Assembly: GCA_013044065.1 (NCBI GenBank)
Contig: JABEVA010000408.1
Location: forward strand, 1 to 9,111
Length of the DNA: 9,111 bases
Source of the DNA: Phycisphaerae bacterium
Lineage (GTDB): Bacteria > Planctomycetota > Phycisphaerae > WQYP01
Reading direction: 5' to 3'
Made by a program: the position numbers and the translations under genes. A model generated the notes under the pieces. The model searched no databases. It worked only from the letters and a program-made list of their open reading frames with translations, and was not told the DNA's origin. This document shows, piece by piece, positions 1 to 6,712 of the stretch. Position 1 is the stretch's first letter; each line of letters starts with the position of its first letter.

Positions 1-18
1 CAATGTATAAGCGAAGCT

Positions 19-1014
19 ATGCACAAACAGTTCTATCTCGGTTGGGATATTGGTGGAACCAAATCGGCCGCAATTGTAGGCACGCCGGACGGCCAAATCG
101 TTGCCCGAATACCATGGCCGTCGCAGGTCCAGCGCGGTCCGGACGCCATGATCGCCGATTTTCTTGGTGCGGCCTGCCAGTTGCGGCAGGACTATCCTAT
201 TGCCGCCGTCGGCGTCGCCGTCGGAGGTCCATTAGATGCCGATCGGGGCATTGTGCTTGGACCGCCCAATCTTCCCCGCTGGGATAACATCCCCTTACGA
301 CAACGCCTGATGCAAGCCCTCGACTTGCCGGTCCGGGTGGTGCATGATGCGGCCGCCTGCGCGTTGGCGGAACATTTTTGGGGGGCTGGGCGTGGGGTCA
401 GTCATCTCGCCTATCTCACATGTGGCACAGGATTTGGAGCGGGCCTTATTCTTGGTGGAAAGGCTTACCAGGGAGCGGGCGGGCTTAGTCCGGAAATCGG
501 CCATTTTCAGCTTCGTCCGGACGGCCCGGTTGCATTCGGCGTGCGCGGCAGTGCAGAGGCTTACTGCTCCGCCCAGGCCTTGGCGGGCTTGGCCATCTGG
601 CTGTACCCCAGCCGGTTTGCGCACCAGCCACCGCCCCCCGCCGACATCGCGGCACTTGCTGCCGCCGCAGATCCCGATGCCATGCACATCTTGCAGACCA
701 GCGCCCATGCGGTGGGCGATATTTGTGCGTTACTCTCCGATCTGCTGCGCCTGGAATTGATCGTCATCGGTAGCTTGGCGACCTATCTGGGAGAGACCTG
801 GCTGAATCAAGTGCGCAGCCGATTTGCGGAAAAGTCCCTTGATGGCGGGCACCGTTGCCGCATTGTTCCCGCCGGTCTGGCTGATCGTCTGCAAGATTGT
901 TCCGCCTTGGCGGCCGCCGCCTCCGGCCAACCCGACGATGCCATGCCGGATTCCACATCTGGTGGCGACCATGGGCCACACCATGAACACTTGACCGCGG
1001 AGACCAATTCATGA
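19..1014 (+). CDS. ROK-family sugar kinase-like protein
   Basis: A 331-residue protein of the ROK family (cytosolic ATP-dependent sugar kinases and related proteins; the substrate cannot be read from sequence). Visible motifs are the phosphate-binding DIGGTK at residues 10-15, a GVAVGGPLD segment near 65-73, the catalytic-base Asp at 110 in VHDAAACALAE, a TCGTGFGAG glycine loop at 134-142, and the sugar-contacting EIGH at 159-162. The usual zinc site (CxCGxxGC after the GH) is replaced by VAFGVRGS at 171-178, so all three Cys are absent. Similar cysteine-free ROK proteins exist in several phyla as I recall, so this is probably a subfamily and not decay. The last 30 or so residues form a polar, His-rich tail (DHGPHHEH near 317-324) beyond the usual end. 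The frame stays open upstream to the window edge, but DIGGTK is normally about ten residues from the start, so ATG 19 fits; no clear ribosome site is seen. The stop overlaps the alanine dehydrogenase start by 4 bases. Confidence 0.88.
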   Translation: MHKQFYLGWDIGGTKSAAIVGTPDGQIVARIPWPSQVQRGPDAMIADFLGAACQLRQDYPIAAVGVAVGGPLDADRGIVLGPPNLPRWDNIPLRQRLMQALDLPVRVVHDAAACALAEHFWGAGRGVSHLAYLTCGTGFGAGLILGGKAYQGAGGLSPEIGHFQLRPDGPVAFGVRGSAEAYCSAQALAGLAIWLYPSRFAHQPPPPADIAALAAAADPDAMHILQTSAHAVGDICALLSDLLRLELIVIGSLATYLGETWLNQVRSRFAEKSLDGGHRCRIVPAGLADRLQDCSALAAAASGQPDDAMPDSTSGGDHGPHHEHLTAETNS

Positions 1015-2093
1015 TCATCGGGGTTCCTAAAGAATGTAAGAGTGATGAATATCGCGTCGGCATCATTCCGGCAGGCGTGGAGGCTCTGGCCAAACGCGGC
1101 CATACTGTACTCATTGAAACACAAGCTGGTATAGGCTCTGGAATCACCGATGCCGAATATCAGCAAGCCGGCGCGGAAATTACTCCAACCGCCAAACAAA
1201 TCTGGAATCTTGCGGAATTGGTCGTCAAGGTCAAGGAACCGCAGGAAAAAGAATTCCCCCTGTTACATCCGCACCAAATGGTTTTGACCTATTTTCATTT
1301 CGCCGCCGAACCGACATTGGCCAAAGCCTGCCTCGCAGCCAAAATTCACGCCATCGCTTATGAAACGATTAGTGACGACCGCGGCCTGCTGCCCTGCCTC
1401 ACGCCGATGAGCGAAATTGCCGGAAAGATGTCCATCCAGGAAGGCGCTAAATATCTTGAACGCCCGATGATGGGCCGCGGAATTCTGCTCGGTGGCGTTC
1501 CCGGCGTGGCTCCGGCCAACGTGGTGGTACTCGGAGCTGGAACCGTCGGACATCATGCGGCGCGCGTGGCGGCCGGCCTGGGATCCCAGGTAACTCTGAT
1601 GGATATTAATTTGCCTCGACTGCGCCACCTGAGCGAAGTCATGCCCGCCAATGTAACAACCATCTTTTCCGATGCCCACACCATACGCGATGCCCTCCCC
1701 GATGCGGATCTGGTGATTGGTGCCGTTTTGTTGCCCGGTGCCCGCGCCCCGGGTCTGATAAAAGCGGATGACTTAAAGCGCATGAAACCCGGCAGCGTCA
1801 TTGTGGATGTGGCCATAGATCAGGGTGGCTGCGTGGAAACAAGCCATCCTACTACACATCAGTCTCCCACCTATGTTATGGACGGAGTACTTCATTACTG
1901 CGTCACCAACATGCCCGGCGCGGTAGGCCGAACCAGTACATTTGCCCTGTGTAACGCCACATTTCCCTACGTGCTAGCCATTGCCGATCAGGGCTGGGAC
2001 CAAGCGGCCGCCGCCAATGCGGGCCTGGCTTGCGGACTCAACATGCGAGGCGGCGAAATTACCAATCAAGCCGTCGCCGCAGCGCTCAAATAG
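1011..2093 (+). CDS. ald: Alanine dehydrogenase
   Basis: A 360-residue cytosolic enzyme (EC 1.4.1.1) that interconverts L-alanine plus NAD+ with pyruvate, ammonium and NADH. It opens with the family signature MIIGVPKE, then EYRVGIIPAGVEAL at 13-26. Residues known from the well-studied Mycobacterium enzyme fall at the same numbers: Arg15 and Lys75 for pyruvate binding, His96 (YFHFAAEP) and Asp270 (VDVAIDQGG) for catalysis. The NAD-binding Rossmann motif is GAGTVG at 175-180 with the acidic Asp198 at the end of the next strand. The late motif HYCVTNMPGAVGRTST (295-310) is also intact. Length is close to the family's usual 370 or so. The start ATG at 1011 shares bases with the ROK stop (ATGA), and a GGAG at 999-1002 lies 8 bases before it, so translational coupling is likely. 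The enzyme can release ammonium when alanine is used as carbon source, or assimilate ammonium when it is abundant. Confidence 0.97.
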   Translation: MIIGVPKECKSDEYRVGIIPAGVEALAKRGHTVLIETQAGIGSGITDAEYQQAGAEITPTAKQIWNLAELVVKVKEPQEKEFPLLHPHQMVLTYFHFAAEPTLAKACLAAKIHAIAYETISDDRGLLPCLTPMSEIAGKMSIQEGAKYLERPMMGRGILLGGVPGVAPANVVVLGAGTVGHHAARVAAGLGSQVTLMDINLPRLRHLSEVMPANVTTIFSDAHTIRDALPDADLVIGAVLLPGARAPGLIKADDLKRMKPGSVIVDVAIDQGGCVETSHPTTHQSPTYVMDGVLHYCVTNMPGAVGRTSTFALCNATFPYVLAIADQGWDQAAAANAGLACGLNMRGGEITNQAVAAALK

Positions 2094-2127
2094 CGATCCA
2101 GCACCGAATATCTTTTCGCCTTTGAAA

Positions 2128-2155
2128 TTGCACTTTATCCGAATCAGCATAGAAT
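2128..2155 (+). promoter_or_regulatory. Candidate sigma-70-type promoter before the MFS gene
   Basis: TTGCAC (2128-2133), a 16-base spacer, then TAGAAT (2150-2155, one mismatch to TATAAT). It lies in the 149-base gap between the alanine dehydrogenase stop and the permease start and would give a leader of about 80 bases. The -35 match is weak, and no hairpin terminator is visible after the dehydrogenase gene, so read-through from upstream is also possible. Confidence 0.35.
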
Positions 2156-2227
2156 TACCAAAAGCGGTTGATGTGGCCGCATTTTGCCAACCAGACCGAC
2201 TATGACACTGATCATAGCGAACTGTAC

Positions 2228-2232
2228 AGGAG
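2228..2232 (+). promoter_or_regulatory. Ribosome binding site setting the MFS start
   Basis: AGGAG ends 10 bases before ATG 2243. This supports 2243 over the longer in-frame starts at TTG 2168 and ATG 2171, whose extra residues are polar and unlike an MFS N-terminus. Confidence 0.6.
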
Positions 2233-2242
2233 TAAACTGCTG

Positions 2243-3478
2243 ATGCCTGATACCGTCCATTCATTAGAGATCCCCGCGACCAAAAAATCCTGGCTTTCCC
2301 GGGATGTACTTTTCATAAGCTTGTCGGCTTGTTTTGCCGATCTGGGCTATCAATCCGTACTCGCTATCTTCCCGCTCTTTTTGGTGCTGACCCTTCGACA
2401 ACCTGTCTGGATGTTTGGCCTGGCCACAGCTATCAGCTATGGCCCGGGAGCGGTTTTTGCCCTGATCGGCGGACGAATGGCTGATCGCTTCGGCGCTAAA
2501 CGCATGGCCATCTCCGGCAATATTCTTATTCCCCTGCTTTCGCTCTCCGGCTTGGTCACCTTGCCCGGTTTGGCCATTGCCTTGTTTTCCGGCGGTTGGT
2601 GGGCACGCAATTTTCGCTCGCCGCCGCGACGCACCATGCTCACCCAGGCAGTAACCAAGGAACACCGCGGACAGGCCTTTGGATTTCTGCACGCATTGGA
2701 CATTGGCGGCGGCTTTTTGGCGGCACTGGGTACCATGCTGCTGGTCCTTGCCGGGGTAACATTCACCCATATTTTTCTCCTCACCATTATCCCCCTGCTC
2801 TGTTCAACCCTGTTTTTAACCTTGGTGCGCGTCGGAGGAAAAATCGCCGCTGCAGCACCCTCTGCTCCTGGCACGGCCCAGCAGAGTGCTCAGGCCGCCG
2901 CCAACCAACGAGTTTACCACCGCCTATTGCTTTCCGCCGCACTGTATGGTTTTAGTTCTTTCAGTATCGGCTTTCCCATTTTAACAGTGGACCAGGCTCG
3001 CCATGGGACCGCCATCCACAATGCCGCATGGGCCATATTATCCTACGTGGTATTTTTTGGCGTTTCCGCCGTTACAGGCATGGTGGTCGGAAAGAAAATT
3101 AAAGGCGGCATCCGCACGCTGGCCCTCTGGGGTTATTTGCTCGGCGGCCTGGCGGCGGCCGGTATGGGCTTAGTCTGGTACACTGGAACCAATCCCCTGC
3201 TTTATTACCCCATTGTCGGTTTGATGGGACTTTCTCTGGGCGTTATCGAAACCATCGAACCTACCATCATTTCCCGACTCATGCCCAGCCAATCCACGGG
3301 CCGTGGTATGGGAGCGCTGACAGCCATGCGCAGCCTGGGCTTGTTTGTCGGTAACATCGCCATGGGGTTGTTGTACCACTTTGGTGCCGCATGGTCCTAT
3401 GGTTATGCGGCTCTGCTGGCCATTGTCGCATCCATGCTCATGCTCACCATCCCGGCGGCCGAATCCTCAGGCGTATAA
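2243..3478 (+). CDS. Major facilitator superfamily permease
   Basis: A 411-residue inner-membrane transporter with about twelve hydrophobic segments. MFS motif A is clear between the second and third segments: GGRMADRFGAKR at 76-87, with the conserved Asp81 and basic residues. A second conserved stretch follows at 119-130 (WWARNFRSPPRR) and leads into HRGQAFGFLHALD at 141-153. This is the pattern of drug- and metabolite-type MFS permeases in which an Arg-rich loop precedes the fifth segment. A charged and Ala/Gln-rich central loop (about 198-226) separates the two six-helix halves. The segment near 331-350 carries two Glu (GVIETIEP), often seen in this subgroup. The substrate cannot be assigned. 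The gene ends 33 bases before the rRNA methyltransferase on the same strand, so the two are probably co-transcribed. The start was chosen by the AGGAG site and the fit to family length. Confidence 0.85.
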   Translation: MPDTVHSLEIPATKKSWLSRDVLFISLSACFADLGYQSVLAIFPLFLVLTLRQPVWMFGLATAISYGPGAVFALIGGRMADRFGAKRMAISGNILIPLLSLSGLVTLPGLAIALFSGGWWARNFRSPPRRTMLTQAVTKEHRGQAFGFLHALDIGGGFLAALGTMLLVLAGVTFTHIFLLTIIPLLCSTLFLTLVRVGGKIAAAAPSAPGTAQQSAQAAANQRVYHRLLLSAALYGFSSFSIGFPILTVDQARHGTAIHNAAWAILSYVVFFGVSAVTGMVVGKKIKGGIRTLALWGYLLGGLAAAGMGLVWYTGTNPLLYYPIVGLMGLSLGVIETIEPTIISRLMPSQSTGRGMGALTAMRSLGLFVGNIAMGLLYHFGAAWSYGYAALLAIVASMLMLTIPAAESSGV

Positions 3479-3511
3479 CCATAGCGCTGCCCCGTTTGCG
3501 ATGGAAGCCTT

Positions 3512-4897
3512 ATGAACAAAAATCCCAGTGTCAACGGCATAGATGATTCCGCGGACCGCTCTATATCAAACCACCGTAGCCCATCCCCGGCTCCACCAGA
3601 TGCAACAGAGCCAAGCTCCATCGCGGAACAAGTGTCCGTTGCGCCACGCCCCATCAACGTGCCCGCCCTGCAGCGCATGGTCGCACTGCAACATCAAGGC
3701 CCGTTGCCATGGGTGCAGCTTCGCAACGCCGTTTATAACAATATAGTCTTTCGCAAAATGGTGGGCCGCATCGCCCCGGAAGCCGCCAATGGTGGCCTGG
3801 TTCGAGTGTACGACCGTGATGGCGCAATATTTGGCACCGGCCTGCTCAACACTCAATCACAAATCGCACTCCGAATGCTTTGCCATAACACGCAAAGCGT
3901 TGATGAAGAATTTCTGCCCACGCGATTGCAAAATGCTGTGGAATTGCGGCACCAGACCCTCCAACTGGCAAAGATTGCCACCGCCTACCGGATTGTCCAT
4001 GCCGAAGGTGATGGCCTGCCCGGTCTTATCGTTGATCGTCTGGGCGACTATGCGGTCGTGGAGCTCTTTGCGTTGGCGATGTATTTGCGGCGCGATCGCA
4101 TTGCCCAAACCTTGCTCCGCTTACTCAACTTAAAAGAGGTCTTAATTCGCGCCGACGAGAAGATTCAAAATGCGGAGGGGTTTCGTCTGGAGAACGCCTT
4201 CGGTCCCGCGGGCCGCCACGCCAACCTTGACGCACCCACCCGCCTATCCACCATCATCACGGAAAATACTCTGCGTTTTCAAGTTGATTTAACCAACGGC
4301 CACAAAACCGGCTTTTTCTGCGACCAACGTGATAATCGCCTTGCCCTTACGCACTTTTGCCACAACGCCCACGTTTTGGACGTGTGCTGTTACACCGGTG
4401 GCTTTGGTATTTACGCTGCCAAATTGGGGCAAGCCTCCAATGTCACCGCCGTTGATCTGGATGAAGAGTCCCTGGCGCTGGCTCGCCGCAACGCCAATCT
4501 CAATCAGATTGCCCCGGCCGTTTATCAGATGGTTCATGCCGACGCCTTCGCCTATCTGCGGCAAATGAAGCAAAACATCCGCAGCTACGATGTACTCGTT
4601 TTAGACCCGCCCAAGCTGGTTCCGACGCGACTGGACTTTGCCGAAGGCCGCCAGAAGTATTTTGACCTTAATAAGCTGGCGCTGGCCTTGGTCCGTCCCG
4701 GCGGTCTGCTGTTGACCTGTTCCTGCAGTGGACTCGTCGACATTGCCGAATTCACCAGCATCATTCGCGGCGCTGCCCGCAGCGCCCAACGCCGCGTGCA
4801 AATCTTAAATCAGACCGGACCTGGCATGGACCACCCCGTGGCCACCGATTATCTCGAGGGAAGCTACCTCAAATGCTTGTGGTGTCGTGTCTTTTAA
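3512..4897 (+). CDS. RlmI-type class I SAM-dependent rRNA (cytosine-C5) methyltransferase
   Basis: A 461-residue cytosolic protein of the COG1092 family (RlmI-like), whose best-known member methylates C1962 of 23S rRNA. After a divergent N-terminal PUA-like RNA-binding region (about 50-130) come the linker signature AEGDGLPGLIVDRLGDY (164-180) and GHKTGFFCDQR (263-273). These precede the SAM-binding motif LDVCCYTGGFG (289-299), the acidic VTAVDLD (311-317), DPPKL (365-369) and the Cys motif LTCSCSG (401-407). All are typical, so activity is expected; the exact target base is inferred from the family. The protein is about 60 residues longer than E. coli RlmI. The first 45 or so residues are Ser/Pro/Asn-rich and look disordered. 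The GGAAG site sits only 4 bases before ATG 3512, but the next Met (residue 56) would cut into the PUA region, so 3512 is kept. The stop overlaps the convergent ammonium transporter by 4 bases. Confidence 0.93.
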   Translation: MNKNPSVNGIDDSADRSISNHRSPSPAPPDATEPSSIAEQVSVAPRPINVPALQRMVALQHQGPLPWVQLRNAVYNNIVFRKMVGRIAPEAANGGLVRVYDRDGAIFGTGLLNTQSQIALRMLCHNTQSVDEEFLPTRLQNAVELRHQTLQLAKIATAYRIVHAEGDGLPGLIVDRLGDYAVVELFALAMYLRRDRIAQTLLRLLNLKEVLIRADEKIQNAEGFRLENAFGPAGRHANLDAPTRLSTIITENTLRFQVDLTNGHKTGFFCDQRDNRLALTHFCHNAHVLDVCCYTGGFGIYAAKLGQASNVTAVDLDEESLALARRNANLNQIAPAVYQMVHADAFAYLRQMKQNIRSYDVLVLDPPKLVPTRLDFAEGRQKYFDLNKLALALVRPGGLLLTCSCSGLVDIAEFTSIIRGAARSAQRRVQILNQTGPGMDHPVATDYLEGSYLKCLWCRVF

Positions 4898-6324
4898 TTG
4901 ATGGGGTCCACGCTGATACTGCCCGGCAATTCCACCGCTGGGGCCGGTACCTCGGAAAGGTTCCAACCTGGCTCAGCATGAATCGCAATATCCAAGCCGT
5001 CGATTTCGTCAGCGGAAGTCACGCGTAGTCCTATGCATTTGTCAATAACCAAGGCCAGCAGCAGCGTACCCAGCAGACAAAACGCTACCGCCACCACCGC
5101 CGCCAAGCACTGAAGTAAAAACTGATGGACATTTCCGTATAATAATCCACTGCCCGATCCCATCATGCGGCTGGCCAGCACACCAGTGGCCACGATGCCC
5201 AAAAAGCCGCCAACCCCATGCACACCAAACGCATCCAATGCGTCATCGTAGCCAAAACGATTCTTGATGATAACTGCCGTGTAGCAAACTACTCCGGCGG
5301 CCGCTCCAATGAGCAACGCACTGGCCGGGCTTACAAACCCACACGCGGGGGTAATGGCCACCATGCCGGCAACCAGACCGGAAGCCACGCTGATGGAAGT
5401 TGGACGACCGTGTTTGATCCAATCCGCCGCCAGCCAAGCGATCGCCCCCGCCGCCGCCGCAATTTGCGTATTGGTAAAGGCCAGCACGGCAGAACGATCC
5501 ATCGCAATAGCGGATCCGCCGTTAAAGCCAAACCAGCCGAACCAAAGTATGCCCGCTCCGAAGAAAGTCAGCACCAGCGAGTTGGGTTGCAATACGTTTT
5601 CCGGATATCCAATTCTTCGTCCGACATATAGCGCCATGGCCAAGCCACTCACTCCCGAGGCAATTTCCACCACTGTGCCCCCCGCAAAATCCATGACGCC
5701 CAGACCATGCGTTGTTCCCAGCCAACCACTACCCCATACCCAATGTGCCAGCGGACAATAAATAAACAACGTCCACAGCACCAGAAACGCCACATAAGGG
5801 CCAAAGCGCACGCGCTCCACAATTGAACCCGAAACAATGGCCGCGGTAATTGCCGCAAACATTCCTTCGAACATGATAAATAGATACAGCGGAATAGCCG
5901 CATGGCCCGAGGGATTAATCGAACTCCCCGGCAAGACTTGCCAAAGCATAATTTGCCCCGGCGTAAATCCGATCAGGCCGGCGTAATCATGCCCAAATGC
6001 CAATGTGTAACCCAGCACCACCCATACCAAACCCACCACCGCCAGCGCCACATAGGAATGCATCATCGTGGCTAGAATATTTTTTCGCCGGACCATCCCA
6101 CCGTAAAAGATTGCCAGACCGGGTACCATCAGCATCACCAGCGCCGTGCTCACCAACATCCAGACGCTCGACGCATGGTTAAATGCAGTCACAGGTACTC
6201 TCTGATCCAGTGCAGGCGGTAACGGTGTTGCCGCCGATGCCCGGGCGGCAGCCAGCGCCAGGCCCGCCGTCATCACCAAGCCGATTATTTGGTTCCGTTT
6301 TCCAACCCCTGACCGCAAGTCCAT
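4894..6324 (-). CDS. amtB: Ammonium transporter, Amt family, with Glu at the first pore-histidine position
   Basis: A 476-residue inner-membrane Amt/MEP/Rh channel for ammonium. Residues 1-32 look like a cleavable signal peptide (basic start, hydrophobic core, ASA before the likely cut), as in E. coli AmtB. About eleven membrane segments follow. Family landmarks are FYGGMVRRKN (73-82), FEGMFAAITAAIVSGSIVERVRF (152-174, with the pore Phe), HWVWGSGW (194-201), MDFAGGTVV (211-219), WFGFNGGS (264-271) and DAFGVHGVGG (364-373). The second pore histidine (His369, codon 5218-5220) is kept, but the first is Glu220 (GAA, complement of 5665-5667) in TVVEIASG where most bacteria have TVVHI. The conserved cytoplasmic tail (DEIDGLDIAIHAEP, 439-452), which contacts the PII protein GlnK in relatives, is present, followed by about 25 extra residues. 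No glnK gene adjoins. An AAAGGG site lies 6 bases before the start. The 3' end overlaps the convergent methyltransferase gene. Confidence 0.95.
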   Translation of the reverse strand: MDLRSGVGKRNQIIGLVMTAGLALAAARASAATPLPPALDQRVPVTAFNHASSVWMLVSTALVMLMVPGLAIFYGGMVRRKNILATMMHSYVALAVVGLVWVVLGYTLAFGHDYAGLIGFTPGQIMLWQVLPGSSINPSGHAAIPLYLFIMFEGMFAAITAAIVSGSIVERVRFGPYVAFLVLWTLFIYCPLAHWVWGSGWLGTTHGLGVMDFAGGTVVEIASGVSGLAMALYVGRRIGYPENVLQPNSLVLTFFGAGILWFGWFGFNGGSAIAMDRSAVLAFTNTQIAAAAGAIAWLAADWIKHGRPTSISVASGLVAGMVAITPACGFVSPASALLIGAAAGVVCYTAVIIKNRFGYDDALDAFGVHGVGGFLGIVATGVLASRMMGSGSGLLYGNVHQFLLQCLAAVVAVAFCLLGTLLLALVIDKCIGLRVTSADEIDGLDIAIHAEPGWNLSEVPAPAVELPGSISVDPIN

Positions 6325-6365
6325 GGTTAACCCTTTTGAGAACCCAACACAAAAGACACAGCCAC

Positions 6366-6380
6366 GCCGCGCACTGCGGC
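6366..6380 (-). repeat. Inverted repeat at the amtB transcription start
   Basis: GCCGC-GCACT-GCGGC: a perfect 5-base stem with a 5-base loop, lying just downstream of the candidate -10 box and spanning the expected start of the amtB transcript. It could be a small operator or a 5' mRNA stem-loop. It is short enough that chance is a real alternative. Confidence 0.35.
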
Positions 6381-6383
6381 TAT

Positions 6384-6412
6384 TTAATAAGCATAACTCT
6401 GCGTTTCGTCAA
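6384..6412 (-). promoter_or_regulatory. Candidate promoter of amtB
   Basis: On the minus strand, TTGACG (complement of 6407-6412), exactly 17 bases, then TATTAA (complement of 6384-6389). This matches the sigma-70 pattern well at -35 (5 of 6) and moderately at -10 (4 of 6). Transcription would begin near 6377, leaving a leader of about 50 bases. I looked for a sigma-54 box (GG and GC ten bases apart), common for nitrogen-controlled amtB genes, and did not find one. Confidence 0.5.
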
Positions 6413-6648
6413 CTCGTTGCGCGCTGTACAGACAAGCCAAATAAAATGTGCCTCTTTTTATAGCACCATCCCACGCAATTGGCGTTCCAAATTCAGATCC
6501 AAACAGCCCTGGTCAACTCATGGCGTAGAATGCAATTACCCCAATGTTGCTTACATTCTGTGCGTACATCATCTTTTACTTTGGGTCTGGCAAGCTGCGA
6601 ACCGCAGGTATTGAACCATCACCTCCCATCCAGTTGATCTTTACCACA

Positions 6649-6683
6649 GGCAACAACGGCCCTCTTGATCATTGCCGGTTGCC
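6649..6683 (-). terminator. Possible 3' hairpin of the GH57 transcript
   Basis: About 30 bases past the GH57 stop, the arms GGCAACAACGGC (6649-6660) and GCCGGTTGCC (6674-6683) can pair as GGC/GCC plus CAAC/GTTG with one bulged base, around a 13-base loop. No T-run follows on the minus strand, so it would be a weak intrinsic terminator, or simply a 3' protective hairpin. Confidence 0.3.
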
Positions 6684-6712
6684 CTCTAACCAATCAACCT
6701 CAACTCACAGAC

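Larger units (their letters stand above)
6325..6712. other. Noncoding gap between GH57 gene and amtB
   Basis: This 388-base stretch holds no convincing gene. Short open frames crossing it lack ribosome sites and family features. Contents are the amtB ribosome site (AAAGGG, complement of 6331-6336), the amtB promoter and its small inverted repeat, a 5-base hairpin with a 3-base loop at 6595-6607 (CTGCG-AAC-CGCAG), and a larger imperfect hairpin at 6649-6683. The part from about 6420 to 6590 shows nothing I can name. The GGTTCAATACC string on the minus strand near 6610 resembles a tRNA T-loop but has no matching arms. Confidence 0.6.

Noticed and set aside
2168..2242. Longer MFS protein starting at TTG 2168 or ATG 2171
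   Set aside because: The added 25 residues are polar and unlike an MFS N-terminus, and a good AGGAG precedes ATG 2243.
5218..5761. Two long + strand frames opposite amtB
   Set aside because: They lie wholly inside the well-supported transporter gene on the other strand and have the composition of antisense shadows.
6425..6450. Possible sigma-54 promoter upstream of amtB (AGGCAC...TTTGGC on minus)
   Set aside because: The GG and GC elements are not ten bases apart as sigma-54 requires.
6585..6630. tRNA-like string (GGTTCAATACC on minus)
   Set aside because: No T-stem, acceptor or anticodon arm can be formed around it.
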